NCBI RefSeq assembly: GCF_007997005.1
Contig: NZ_VOSL01000023.1
Location: 30,875-94,874, forward strand
DNA: 64,000 bases
Direction of reading: 5' to 3'
Origin: Lujinxingia vulgaris
Lineage (GTDB): Bacteria; Myxococcota_A; Bradymonadia; Bradymonadales; Bradymonadaceae
Each line of letters opens with the position of its first letter. Position 1 is the stretch's first letter. Shown here one piece after another: positions 1-8,318 of this stretch. The translations under genes were made by a program, and so were the position numbers. Below the pieces are notes generated by a model. It was not told the DNA's origin. It ran no database searches and saw nothing but the letters and a program-made list of their open reading frames with translations.

Positions 1-98
1 GCCAGCGACCACCCCTCGGCGGCCAGCCGACGCGCAATCGCCAGCCCCAGCCCGCGGGTTCCGCCGGTGATCAGCGCCCGTTGCGACGTCTCACTCAT
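1..98 (-). CDS. Short-chain dehydrogenase/reductase, N-terminal fragment
   Basis: Only the first 32 or so codons are in the window; the gene runs off the left edge. The ATG at 98 opens MSETSQRALITGGTRGLGLA, the Rossmann nucleotide-binding start of an SDR enzyme (TGxxxGxG). A GAGGAG Shine-Dalgarno lies in the last codons of the preceding gene, whose stop is 3 bp away, so the two are translationally close and surely one operon. With a FAAL-ACP-KS protein upstream, a beta-ketoacyl (FabG-like) reductase acting on the condensed product is the likeliest role. That is inferred from context, because the catalytic Tyr-Lys region is outside the window. Confidence 0.8.
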   Translation of the reverse strand, partial: MSETSQRALITGGTRGLGLAIARRLAAEGWSL

Positions 99-101
99 CG
101 C

Positions 102-3100
102 TCACTCCTCATCCTTAAGATCGGCCAGCCGGTCCAACATCTGGTCGGCGTTAGGCCAGAAACGACGGCGCTCATACGCGCTCAACGCCGGCTGCGCAAC
201 ATCGGCACGTGCCGCCGAGACCGGCGCCTCCTCCAGCACCACGTGTACGTTGGTGCCGCCGAAGCCAAATCCACTTAAGCCCGAAAGACGGGTCTGCTCC
301 TCAGCCAACTCCCACTGGCGAGCCTCAGTCACGACCTCCAGCGTGCTGCCTTCGAGCTCGCAGGCCGGGTTCGCGCGCTCAAAGTTCAGGTGCGGGGCGA
401 TCGTCTTCTGCGAGAGCATCAGCGCGCTCTTCATAAGACCCGCCATCCCGGCGGCGGCCTCAAGGTGGCCGACGTTGGTCTTGACCGAGCCCAGCGCGAT
501 CGTTGGCGCCTGAGTCGAACGCCCGGCCCCGAAGACCGTCTGCAGGCTCCGGGCCTCAATCGCATCGCCGAGCTCGGTGCCGGTGCCGTGCGCCTCCACA
601 TAACCCGCACGCTGCGGATCGACGCCGGCGTCCTGCCAGGCCTCACGGATCACCGCCTGCTGGGCGTGGCCGTTGGGCGCGGTCAGACCGTTGGTCTGGC
701 CGTCCTGATTGACCGCCACCCCGCGCACCACCGCCCAGATCGCGTCGCCGGCCGCCAGCGCATCCTCCAGGCGCTTGAGCACCACAACCCCACAGCCTTC
801 GCCGCGCACATAGCCGTTGGCCCCGGCGTCAAAGGTCTTGCAAAGCCCGTCTGGTGAGAGCATCCCGGCCTGCGAGAAGGCCACCGACACCTGCGGATCA
901 AAGATCGCGTTGACCCCGCCCACCACCGCCTGATCGCAGCGGCCGGCGCGCAGGTTGAGCACCGCTTGATCCAGGGCTACCAGGCTCGACGAACACGCGG
1001 TGTCCACCGTCTGGCTCGGTCCCCGCAAGTCCCAGGCGTAGGAGAGACGGTTGGCCGTGATGCTGGCCGAGAGCCCCGTACCGGCCCGCACCGCCGCGCC
1101 CTGATAGAGGCGCGCAAAGTCGCTGCCGCTCTGCCCGATAAAGACCCCGGTGCGACTTCCCGCCAGCGCCTCGCCATCAAATCCAGCATCTTCCAGCGCG
1201 TGCCAGGCCACCTCCATCACCAGGCGCTGCTGCGGGTCCATCGCCCGCGCCTCCCGCGGCGAGATGCCGAAGAAGGAGGCGTCAAACGCCTCGATGCCTT
1301 CGACAAAACCCGCCCGCGGCGTGACCATCACGTCGAAGCCGCGCGCGGTGGGCTCCAGATAATCGTCTTTCTTCCAGCGCCAGGCGGGAACTTCGCTGAT
1401 ACCGCTCTTGCCCTCACTGAGAAGTTGCCAGAACGCCTCCACGCCCTCGGCGCCGGGGAAGCGACACGCCATCCCCACGATGGCCACCGCGCCCTCCTGC
1501 GGCGTGGCAGCGGCGCGACGCGCAGGCTGCGAGGTCGGTGTGGCGGCAGGAGTGGCGCTCGCGTCCGCGCGCAACATCTCCACGTGCCGCGCAAGCTGCG
1601 CAATCGTCGGAAAGTCATAAAGTGTGGTCGCCGCAAGGCTCACCCCGAACGCCTCTTCGAGCTCTCCGACAAGCCCCACCGCCTCGGCCGAGCCCAGGCC
1701 GTAGTTGGCAAATGGCGAGCGCAGGCTCACAGCCACCTCCGAGACACCGGCCTCTTCGGCGACTCGCCGGCGAAGCCAGCGCGAAACCTCACCGACCGCA
1801 CGCGAAACCCTGGAATCACCAATCTTTTCAAGACCTTGCACACCGACAAGCTCAGGAGCAGCGTCGTCACGATCTGCCGCTGTGGCGGTCGAACTCACGC
1901 CTTCGGAGGTGCGGGCCGACGCCACCACCTCCAGCTCTCCGGCCTCATAGGCGTTGCGCGTGGCGCGCCGCTGAATCTTGCCGCTGGAGGTCTTCTCGAT
2001 GCTGCGCGCCTTGATCAGCACCACATCAAAGGGGTTGACCTCATGGGTGGCCACAAGCGCCGCGCGCACCGCCTCAATGAGCTCCGGTGCGCGCTCAGCG
2101 GCGTCTTTATCGACCTCATGCACCACCACCAGGCGCTCTTCACCCTCGACCGTCCACGCAAAGGCCGCGCCACAGCCGGGGCGAAGCGCCGCGTCCACTC
2201 CCTCGACGGTCGCCTCCAGGTCCTGGGGGTAATGATTTGCGCCGCGGATCACGATCAGATCTTTGAGACGCCCCGTCACCACAAGCTCTTCGCCTACCAG
2301 CGCACCCAGATCGCCGGTGCGCAGGAAGGTCTGATCGCTGCCGTCGAGCCGCGCGCCAAAGATCTCCCGGTTCACCTCCGGGCGCTCCCAGTATCCCCGG
2401 GCCACGCTGCCGCCCGCCAGCCAGATCTCGCCAACCTCGCCATCGCCACAGACCTTAAGGGTATCGGGATCGACGATGCGCACCTCGAAGTCGCCCACCG
2501 GCTGGCCGCAGCTCGGCCACATCGCCCCCTCAACCTCCAGCGCCACCGGCTCGACCATCCGCTCCGGCGTCGAGACCAGAAGCCCCACCTCGGCCAACCC
2601 GTACGATGGGGAGAACGCCCCGGGCCGAAAGCCCGCAGGCGCAAAGTATTCGGCAAAGCGCGCCTGGGTGGCCATCCGCACAGGCTCCGCCCCGTTGCAC
2701 GCAACCTCCCAGCTCGACAGATCCAGCCGGTCGCGCACATCCTCGGGCACGCGACGCGCGCAGAGGTCAAACGCGAAGTTCGGCGCCGCCGAGAGCGTCC
2801 CCTTATAGGTCGAAAACGCCTCCAGCCAGCGCTGCGGCTTCTTCAAAAAGTCCAGCGGCGACATCAGCACGCTGGAGCAGCCGTTGAACACCGGCAGCAG
2901 CACCCCGCCAATCAGCCCCATATCATGGTAAAGCGGAAGCCAGCTGACGATCACGTCGTCGGGTTGAGCGCGGTAGCCCAGCTCGATCAACGCTTCATTC
3001 TTCAAGAGCGTCCGATGATCAAGCATCACCCCTTTGGGGTTGCCGGTGGAGCCGGAGGTGTACTGCAAGAAGGCCAGCGACTCCCCATCGATCTGCGGCT

Positions 3101-3590
3101 CTTGCCAGGCGTTGAGCGCGGCCTCATCGGCCTCGATCACGTCGGTGGCGATCCAGCTCAGCGAGCCCAGCCCCGGCGACTGCATCGCCAGGAAGTCGGC
3201 CATCTGCGCGATCATCTCCGTAGTCAGCGCCACGGTGGCGCGGGCGTCATCGACGATCGCCTGCAGGCGCGGCAGCGTGCGCTGCAAGCGCGAGGGATCC
3301 GGCGGATAGGCCGGCACCGCGATCACCCCGGCATAAAGGCAGCCAAAAAACGAGGCGATATAATCGAGCGAGGGCGGATAAAGGATCAGCGCTCGCTCCC
3401 CGGGCTCGGTGGTCTCTTGAAGTCGCGCGGCGATGGCGCGGGCGCGGCGGTCCAGCTCCCCAAAGGTCAGCCGCGCGCCCTCCTTCTCCCCGTCGTCCAG
3501 AAAGATATACGCCGTCGCGTCGCCTTCGTTTGCCGCGCGCCAGCGCAACATCTCGACCAGCGTCTTCTTGTCGTCTCGACTCACCACCAT
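102..3590 (-). CDS. FAAL-ACP-ketosynthase (short type I polyketide synthase)
   Basis: A three-domain loading and condensation enzyme of 1162 residues. Residues 1 to about 580 are a fatty acyl-AMP ligase: the AMP-binding signature YTSGSTGNPKG near residue 178 and the FAAL-typical AGVIAVPAYPPDP. An acyl carrier domain follows, with the phosphopantetheine serine Ser634 in NYGLGSAEA. A beta-ketoacyl synthase fills about 712-1130, with active-site Cys866 (DTACSSS), EAHGTGT and NVGHLEAAAG histidine motifs. By family, it activates a free fatty acid as acyl-AMP, loads it on the ACP and extends it. No acyltransferase, reductase or thioesterase is present, so partners must act in trans, beginning with the SDR 3 bp downstream. 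GAGGAG sits only 3 nt before the ATG; a GTG at codon 2 or 3 is an alternative start. The lipid product is unknown. Confidence 0.93.
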   Translation of the reverse strand: MVVSRDDKKTLVEMLRWRAANEGDATAYIFLDDGEKEGARLTFGELDRRARAIAARLQETTEPGERALILYPPSLDYIASFFGCLYAGVIAVPAYPPDPSRLQRTLPRLQAIVDDARATVALTTEMIAQMADFLAMQSPGLGSLSWIATDVIEADEAALNAWQEPQIDGESLAFLQYTSGSTGNPKGVMLDHRTLLKNEALIELGYRAQPDDVIVSWLPLYHDMGLIGGVLLPVFNGCSSVLMSPLDFLKKPQRWLEAFSTYKGTLSAAPNFAFDLCARRVPEDVRDRLDLSSWEVACNGAEPVRMATQARFAEYFAPAGFRPGAFSPSYGLAEVGLLVSTPERMVEPVALEVEGAMWPSCGQPVGDFEVRIVDPDTLKVCGDGEVGEIWLAGGSVARGYWERPEVNREIFGARLDGSDQTFLRTGDLGALVGEELVVTGRLKDLIVIRGANHYPQDLEATVEGVDAALRPGCGAAFAWTVEGEERLVVVHEVDKDAAERAPELIEAVRAALVATHEVNPFDVVLIKARSIEKTSSGKIQRRATRNAYEAGELEVVASARTSEGVSSTATAADRDDAAPELVGVQGLEKIGDSRVSRAVGEVSRWLRRRVAEEAGVSEVAVSLRSPFANYGLGSAEAVGLVGELEEAFGVSLAATTLYDFPTIAQLARHVEMLRADASATPAATPTSQPARRAAATPQEGAVAIVGMACRFPGAEGVEAFWQLLSEGKSGISEVPAWRWKKDDYLEPTARGFDVMVTPRAGFVEGIEAFDASFFGISPREARAMDPQQRLVMEVAWHALEDAGFDGEALAGSRTGVFIGQSGSDFARLYQGAAVRAGTGLSASITANRLSYAWDLRGPSQTVDTACSSSLVALDQAVLNLRAGRCDQAVVGGVNAIFDPQVSVAFSQAGMLSPDGLCKTFDAGANGYVRGEGCGVVVLKRLEDALAAGDAIWAVVRGVAVNQDGQTNGLTAPNGHAQQAVIREAWQDAGVDPQRAGYVEAHGTGTELGDAIEARSLQTVFGAGRSTQAPTIALGSVKTNVGHLEAAAGMAGLMKSALMLSQKTIAPHLNFERANPACELEGSTLEVVTEARQWELAEEQTRLSGLSGFGFGGTNVHVVLEEAPVSAARADVAQPALSAYERRRFWPNADQMLDRLADLKDEE

Positions 3591-3712
3591 CTACTCCTCA
3601 ACACCCTGCATCCACGCAACCCCGCACTCGCCCCCGTTGGGGGGACGCCCTCGGGCAAGCGCCCCCCTTTAGCGAAAGAGTCCCCCTGCTTTCAAGGAAA
3701 GAAAAAGACCGA

Positions 3713-3724
3713 CCGACCGGTCGG
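3713..3724. promoter_or_regulatory. 12-bp palindrome upstream of the FAAL operon, possible TetR-type operator
   Basis: CCGACCGGTCGG is a perfect 12-bp palindrome in the 190-bp gap before the FAAL gene, with another CCGA directly to its left. GACCGACCGGTCGG-like sites are typical operators of TetR-family regulators of lipid genes. On the minus strand ATTATA/TATAAG (about 3731-3737) lies just upstream of it, so a repressor bound here would sit over the transcription start. No regulator gene is adjacent, so this is inference from sequence only. Confidence 0.45.
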
Positions 3725-3780
3725 AAAGCCTTATAATCCCTTCACTTACACGATCACGCGACGGGATTCAGGCGCTGGAC

Positions 3781-4503
3781 TCAGGCGCCGGCGGCCAGCA
3801 GGCGCTTCACCAGACGGTCCCCCTGATTGACCGCTCGCAGGTAATACACGGCCTTGAGGATGCGCTGCTCCTCTTCGCTTAAGTCCCCCACCCTCCCCAA
3901 CTTCTCCTGACGCTGGCGCATCGCCTCATACATCGACAGCGCCCCGGCCACCGAGATGTTGAAGCTCTGCACAAAGCCGCGCATCGGGATGATGCAGCGG
4001 TAGTCCGCCGCCTGCGCGACCTCCTCGCAGACCCCGTCACGCTCGTTTCCAAGAACAATCGCCGTCGGCCGCGTAAAATCGATCGTCTCCAGCGGCACCG
4101 CCGCCTCCAGATGCGTGGCCACCACCTGGTAGCCCTGCCCCTGGAGCGCGCTCACACACGCCCCCGGATCGGTCCAGGTCGTCATATCTACCCACTTATC
4201 GGCCCCCTGGGTCACCCGCGCCGAGACCTTCTTGACCGGCTGGGTGTCGATCATATGCGCGCTCATCGCTCCCAGCCCCTCGGCGGTGCGCAGCACCGCG
4301 GCGATGTTGCCCGTATCAAAGATGCCGTCGAGCACCGGCACGATCGACTTGCAGCGCGATGCCACCACCTCATCGATGCGATCGCGGCGGCGCTCGGAGA
4401 TATGCCCCTCCAAGAGCGCCACCACCTCGGCGGCGCTCATGGTGAGTTCCTCCTCCATCCCCAACAAACGCCCCACCTCGATCGGATCCGAATACGCAAA
4501 CAC
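3781..4503 (-). CDS. TrmH/SpoU-family RNA 2'-O-methyltransferase
   Basis: A 240-residue SPOUT-fold methyltransferase, the length expected of tRNA Gm18 methyltransferase (TrmH). The three SpoU motifs are visible: motif 1 FDTGNIAAVLRTAEGLG (Asn and Arg of the RNA-binding catalytic site), motif 2 IVLGNERDGV and motif 3 MRGFVQSFNISVAGAL, which form the trefoil-knot SAM pocket. The N-terminal 40 residues precede the conserved core. The start used is a GTG with GGCGAG 8 nt upstream; in-frame ATGs lie at codons 15 and 22. It is transcribed toward the FAAL operon but separated by about 190 bp. TrmH itself is the likeliest identity, though a 23S rRNA target cannot be excluded. Confidence 0.88.
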   Translation of the reverse strand: MFAYSDPIEVGRLLGMEEELTMSAAEVVALLEGHISERRRDRIDEVVASRCKSIVPVLDGIFDTGNIAAVLRTAEGLGAMSAHMIDTQPVKKVSARVTQGADKWVDMTTWTDPGACVSALQGQGYQVVATHLEAAVPLETIDFTRPTAIVLGNERDGVCEEVAQAADYRCIIPMRGFVQSFNISVAGALSMYEAMRQRQEKLGRVGDLSEEEQRILKAVYYLRAVNQGDRLVKRLLAAGA

Positions 4504-4886
4504 TGCTCGCCTCGCCGCTTTAACCTTGCCGCCTTCTCATTGCACGTGAGTGGGGCCCAACGCCCGCCGGCGGCACCTTAGATCAGGGTGTGCCCCCTGC
4601 CAAACCTCGGCACCGCGATCGCCCGAGGCGGCTTTTCGGCCCGGATCGTGGTGTGGACTTGACGCGCCCTGTGCGCATGTGTATGCCTTGCAGTCCCTCT
4701 GCGTCCCCATTTTTTGATGGGCTCGCACATCGGCGCGCCTGACCAACCTTATCGCTTCACCAGGTGCTCCACGCTGTAACGACGAAGAGAATGCCATCAG
4801 GAGCCGCCCGTCTATCGCGCATGAATGCCCATGAGTGGACTTCAGCGGGCCTCCATTGAAAAAAATACACCATGCAGGAGCGAATC
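4504..4886. other. Divergent intergenic region before rplU
   Basis: This 383-bp stretch separates the minus-strand methyltransferase gene from plus-strand rplU. A good sigma-70-like promoter for rplU is at 4659-4687 (separate entry), giving an untranslated leader of roughly 190 nt. A minus-strand frame across 4537-4797 has no Shine-Dalgarno and low-complexity Arg/Ala-rich content, so it was not called as a gene. No tRNA or other RNA gene is recognisable. Confidence 0.5.
4659..4687 (+). promoter_or_regulatory. Likely promoter of rplU-rpmA
   Basis: TTGACG (4659-4664) and TATGCC (4682-4687) are separated by 17 bp, the ideal sigma-70 spacing. The -35 matches consensus at 5 of 6 positions, the -10 at 3 of 6. 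It leaves a leader of roughly 190 nt, long enough for ribosomal-protein feedback control, although no defined L21 leader fold was identified by eye. Confidence 0.5.
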
Positions 4887-5207
4887 ATGCACGCTGTGAT
4901 CCGTACGGGCGGTAAGCAGTACCGCGTCAAGCCGGGCGACGAATTCAACATCGAAAAGATCGCCGACGCCGAAAAGGGCGGCACGATCACCTTTGACGAA
5001 GTTCTGGCCGTGGGCGAAGGCGACGATATCACCATCGGCGCCCCCCTGGTTGAAGGCGCCTCGGTGGTGGCTTCGGTGGTCGTCGGCGAAGGCCGCGCCC
5101 GCAAAGTCATCATCTTCAAGAAGAAGCGTCGTAAAGGCTACCGCGTCAAGCGCGGGCATCGTCAGCCTTTCACTCGCATCAAGATCAAAGAAGTCAACGC
5201 CGGCTGA
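4887..5207 (+). CDS. rplU: 50S ribosomal protein L21
   Basis: 106 residues beginning MHAVIRTGGKQYRV, the signature N-terminus of bL21, with the conserved basic KKKRRKGYRVKRGHRQPFT stretch near the C-terminus that contacts 23S rRNA. An in-frame ATG five codons earlier (4872) exists, but GCAGGAGCGAATCATG puts the Shine-Dalgarno AGGAG inside that extension and at the right distance from 4887, and L21 proteins begin at this Met. It is the first gene of the rplU-rpmA pair; rpmA follows after 59 bp. Confidence 0.97.
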   Translation: MHAVIRTGGKQYRVKPGDEFNIEKIADAEKGGTITFDEVLAVGEGDDITIGAPLVEGASVVASVVVGEGRARKVIIFKKKRRKGYRVKRGHRQPFTRIKIKEVNAG

Positions 5208-5266
5208 GGTTGCCTCTTAAGGCGCCCCTAATCCCCCGGCCCTTCAAGGCTTAAAAGGAGTTCGTC

Positions 5267-5539
5267 ATGGCTCATAAAAAAGGTCAAGGTAGTTCGCGTA
5301 ACGGTCGCGACTCCAACGCGCAACGGCGCGGCGTTAAGAAGTTCGGTGGTGAGCAGGTCATCGCCGGCAACATCATCGTGCGCCAGCTGGGCACGAAGTT
5401 CCACCCGGGGCGCAACGTCGCGCTGGGCCGCGACTACACCCTCTTCGCCACCGCCGACGGCGTGGTGAAGTTCGAGACCCGCGCCGGCAAGCGCAAGTTC
5501 GTCTCGGTCTACCCGATCGATGAAGCCGCTGCCGAATAA
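5267..5539 (+). CDS. rpmA: 50S ribosomal protein L27
   Basis: 90 residues starting [20 protein letters not shown], the near-invariant bL27 N-terminus that reaches the peptidyl-transferase centre. There is no Firmicutes-style cleaved N-terminal extension. The core [20 protein letters not shown] and GRDYTLFA segments are standard. AAAAGGAG precedes the ATG. It sits between rplU and obgE, the order conserved across bacteria, and is followed by an intrinsic terminator that partly uncouples it from obgE. Confidence 0.97.
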   Translation: MAHKKGQGSSRNGRDSNAQRRGVKKFGGEQVIAGNIIVRQLGTKFHPGRNVALGRDYTLFATADGVVKFETRAGKRKFVSVYPIDEAAAE

Positions 5540-5569
5540 GGCCGGCTCCATCTCGGAAGCTCTTTGAAG

Positions 5570-5612
5570 CGCCCCCGACCGCCTGGCATCGCCGGGATGC
5601 CGGGGGCGTTTT
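5570..5612 (+). terminator. Intrinsic terminator after rpmA
   Basis: CGCCCCCG (5570-5577) pairs with CGGGGGCG (5601-5608), followed by TTTTGATTTT. It lies between rpmA and obgE, so obgE expression would depend on readthrough or its own promoter. Confidence 0.75.
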
Positions 5613-5650
5613 GATTTTAGCACTCTGGCAACTCTTGCACGGGAAGACGC

Positions 5651-6700
5651 ATGTTCGTCGATGAAGCAAAGGTCGAAGTCCGCGCCGGACGCGGGGGCGA
5701 CGGCGCCCTGGCGTTCCGCCGCGAAAAGTTTGTTCCGCGTGGCGGCCCCGCCGGCGGCGACGGCGGCCGCGGGGGCTCGGTGATCGTGCGCGCCACGCAT
5801 AACGCCAACACCCTGGCCGACTACCGCCACCGCCGCACCGTGCGCGCCGAAGACGGCCGCCCCGGCGGCGGCGATAACAAGACCGGCCGCAATGGCGAGG
5901 ACGCCTGGATCGAAGTCCCCGTCGGCACGCTCATCCACGACGCGAAGACCGGCGAGCTCCTGGCCGACCTGATGGAGGACGGCGAGGAGTTTGTGGTGGC
6001 AAAAGGGGGCGACGGGGGCCAGGGCAACGCCCGCTTTGCCACCAGCACCAACCGCGCCCCGCGCCGCCACACCCCGGGTTTTGCCGGAGAAGAGCGCCTG
6101 CTGCGTCTGGAGCTCAAGCTGATCGCCGACATCGGGCTTGTGGGCTTTCCCTCGGTGGGCAAGTCCACGATCATCTCGGTGATCTCGTCGGCCCGCCCCA
6201 AGATCGCCGATTACCCCTTCACCACCATCGTGCCCAACCTGGGCGTGGTGAAGTGGAAGAACCTGCGCGAGTTCGTCGTCGCCGACATCCCCGGGCTTAT
6301 CGAGGGCGCGCACAGCGGCCAGGGCCTGGGCATCCAGTTTTTGCGCCACGTCGAGCGCACCAACCTCCTGGTGCACGTCCTGGAGGTCACCCCGCAGCTC
6401 GAAGATCAGCCCGACGGGCGCGATCCCATCGGCGACTACGAAGTGATCGTGGGCGAGCTTAAGAAGTTCAACCCGGAGCTTCTGGAGCGCCCGCAAATGG
6501 TCGTGCTCAACAAGATCGATCTTCCCTACGTGGCTGAGCGCGAGGAGGAGCTTCGCGCCCACTTTGAAGACGAGCTCGGGCTCCCCTTCATCGCCATCTC
6601 GGCGGCGGCGGCCATCAACCTCGACGAGCTCAAAGATCGCCTGGGTGAGGCCATCGCCCAGGGCGACTTTGGCGAAGAGCTGGAGCACTGGGAACGATGA
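5651..6700 (+). CDS. obgE: GTPase Obg/CgtA
   Basis: 349 residues with the Obg architecture. Residues 1-158 are the glycine-rich Obg fold (GRGGDGALAFRREK, GGPAGGDGGRGG). A G domain follows, with G1 GFPSVGKST, the switch I TTIVPNLG, G3 DIPGLIEGA, G4 NKID and a G5 SAA segment. The family is an essential ribosome-associated GTPase acting in 50S assembly and stringent/stress signalling. It lacks the long C-terminal acidic tail of the E. coli protein. The position after rplU-rpmA is the classical one. The stop overlaps the next start by 4 bp (ATGA), so the small membrane protein downstream is translationally coupled. Confidence 0.97.
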   Translation: MFVDEAKVEVRAGRGGDGALAFRREKFVPRGGPAGGDGGRGGSVIVRATHNANTLADYRHRRTVRAEDGRPGGGDNKTGRNGEDAWIEVPVGTLIHDAKTGELLADLMEDGEEFVVAKGGDGGQGNARFATSTNRAPRRHTPGFAGEERLLRLELKLIADIGLVGFPSVGKSTIISVISSARPKIADYPFTTIVPNLGVVKWKNLREFVVADIPGLIEGAHSGQGLGIQFLRHVERTNLLVHVLEVTPQLEDQPDGRDPIGDYEVIVGELKKFNPELLERPQMVVLNKIDLPYVAEREEELRAHFEDELGLPFIAISAAAAINLDELKDRLGEAIAQGDFGEELEHWER

Positions 6701-6900
6701 CCACCGCGCACATCTTCTACATCCCGGTGATGATCGCCGTCGGCATGCTGGCGGGCTTCTTTCTGGGGCGGCGCTCCGCCGAGCTTGAGGCGCAGGAGCG
6801 ACGCAAACGCCTCAAGCGCCGAAAGGCGATGGAGGCGCGCCGCAAAGGAGCTGCCTCAAGCGCCGAGGCACCCTCGCAAACGCCCGCCGAGGACGCCTGA
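6697..6900 (+). CDS. Small single-pass membrane protein
   Basis: 67 residues, unrecognised. One hydrophobic segment (about 6-25, ending in FFLGRR) is followed by a highly basic stretch rich in Arg, Lys and Glu (26-50) and a polar Ala/Ser/Pro tail. That implies an N-out or periplasmic short N-terminus and a cytoplasmic charged tail. It overlaps obgE by 4 bp. Its real coding status rests on the coupling and the clear transmembrane and basic layout; the function is unknown. Confidence 0.6.
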   Translation: MTTAHIFYIPVMIAVGMLAGFFLGRRSAELEAQERRKRLKRRKAMEARRKGAASSAEAPSQTPAEDA

Positions 6901-7008
6901 AGAAAGATGCCTCGCGCCGATCGCGGGCTTGAAGTATCGTATGCGGGTTCCACCATTAGCGAACCCGTTTAGCGACGCTCTCGCAGCCCAACCTTCGGAG
7001 CCCAAGGC

Positions 7009-7542
7009 ATGATCGCAACGCTTCTTCGCACGCCGGTGCCCGCGCGCACCCTCTCGCTGCTCCTGATCGCCCTCTTCTCGCTCGCCCTCACCGGCTGTCT
7101 GCCCGACCCGGTCGACGACGAGAACGACACCGACATCGAAGAGGACACCGGCGGTGAGCCCGATGTCGAAGAAGACACCGAGCCCGATACCGATCCGGCC
7201 GATAACTTCGATCCGCAGTTTGTGGAGATCGCCGAGATCGTGCGCACGACCTGCGCCGTGGCTACCTGCCACGGCTCAAGCCCCGGCGACACCGAGCTGC
7301 TCTTTGGCGCCAGCGAGTCCAACTTAAGCTACGAGCGTATCGCCGAGGTCTTTGCCGAGTATGAGGCGACGACCGGCGACATGTTGATCGTGCCGGGAGA
7401 CGCCGAGGCCAGCTACCTGCACACGGTGGTCACCAGCGACGACATCGACATCGTGATGCCCTCGCCGCCCCTGCCTCCGTTGACCGAGGAGCAGGTCACG
7501 CTGATCACCGACTGGATCAATGACGGAGCCAACTACCAATGA
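7009..7542 (+). CDS. Lipoprotein with CxxxxCH motif, cytochrome-c-like C-terminus
   Basis: 177 residues. A lipoprotein signal peptide ends in ALTGC (lipobox), followed by an Asp/Glu/Thr linker of about 45 residues that would hold the domain off the membrane. The folded part contains TTCAVATCHGS and, near the C-terminus, the segment VPGDAEASYLHTVV with MPSPPLPPLTEEQVTLI and WINDGA. That layout is typical of planctomycete/myxobacterial cytochrome-c-like modules, in which the proximal motif is CxxCH and the distal one MP. Here four residues, not two, separate the cysteines, so covalent haem attachment is doubtful. It overlaps the next gene by 4 bp. Confidence 0.75.
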   Translation: MIATLLRTPVPARTLSLLLIALFSLALTGCLPDPVDDENDTDIEEDTGGEPDVEEDTEPDTDPADNFDPQFVEIAEIVRTTCAVATCHGSSPGDTELLFGASESNLSYERIAEVFAEYEATTGDMLIVPGDAEASYLHTVVTSDDIDIVMPSPPLPPLTEEQVTLITDWINDGANYQ

Positions 7543-8312
7543 TCGGATCGGGGGCGAAGGCCGGGCGTAGAGCGTTGGTGGGGATGGCGTGTGGGTGGGG
7601 CGTTATGATGCTCAGCGCTCAGGCGTTAGCCGGGCCGCCTGATGTTCAGGGAACCTCGGTGGGTGTGGGGCTGGCCGTTGGCCAGCGCGCTATGGCGCTG
7701 AGCGTGCCCGGCCTCGACCACCGCGTCGGCGCCTGGCCCGGCGCTTCGCTCGATCTTCGCCAGGTCCTCTTTCAACCCGAGAGCCTCCCCGCAACCCTGG
7801 AGCTTCGGCTCCAGGGGAGCTTCTTCCGCGGCACCTCCGCCGGGAACTCCTTCGACGCCCCCGACGGTCTTGTCAGCCAGCGCTACACCGCCCGGGGCCT
7901 CATCGGGCTCACCCGCCCGATGGGTAGCGTGGAGCTCACCCTGAGCTCCGGCTTCGGCGTCGACGCCACCATGGTCACCCCGAACGCCGACTACACCGGC
8001 CAGCAATACATGCACGTGCCGGTGCAGATCGCGCTGCGGCGCCCTTTCGGCGAGTCGATCTTCGCCGGCGTCGAACTCACGGCGATGCCGGTGGTGGCCT
8101 ACAACCAGTCCTCCTCCTTCCCGGACCACAACGCCTTCGGCGCCCGCGCGCACGTCAGCGCCGGCTGGCGTCCCTCCCCCGATGGTTTTTTTGTGGAGCT
8201 GGGCTACGCCTACCAGCGCTTCTTAACCTACCTGCCTCTAAGCACCGGAGAGCGCGCCACCTCGGTCGACGTCGCTCAGAACCTGGGTGTGACGGTGGGC
8301 TGGGCTCGCTGA
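7539..8312 (+). CDS. Secreted protein, probable outer-membrane beta-barrel
   Basis: 257 residues, family not recognised. The signal peptide has a basic start (KAGRRA), a hydrophobic core and a likely cleavage at AQALA-GPP. The remainder alternates polar and hydrophobic residues with many aromatic and glycine positions (for example FFVELGYAYQRFLTYLPL) and ends in a strand-like VAQNLGVTVGWAR, as in outer-membrane barrels. The start codon overlaps the upstream lipoprotein stop by 4 bp, so the two are co-translated. The gene is convergent with the next one, the stops being only 6 bp apart. Confidence 0.65.
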   Translation: MIGSGAKAGRRALVGMACGWGVMMLSAQALAGPPDVQGTSVGVGLAVGQRAMALSVPGLDHRVGAWPGASLDLRQVLFQPESLPATLELRLQGSFFRGTSAGNSFDAPDGLVSQRYTARGLIGLTRPMGSVELTLSSGFGVDATMVTPNADYTGQQYMHVPVQIALRRPFGESIFAGVELTAMPVVAYNQSSSFPDHNAFGARAHVSAGWRPSPDGFFVELGYAYQRFLTYLPLSTGERATSVDVAQNLGVTVGWAR

Positions 8313-8318
8313 ACCCTT

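Noticed and set aside
4537..4797. An 86-codon minus-strand gene upstream of rplU
   Set aside because: No Shine-Dalgarno, Arg/Ala-rich low-complexity content, and it lies over the rplU promoter region.
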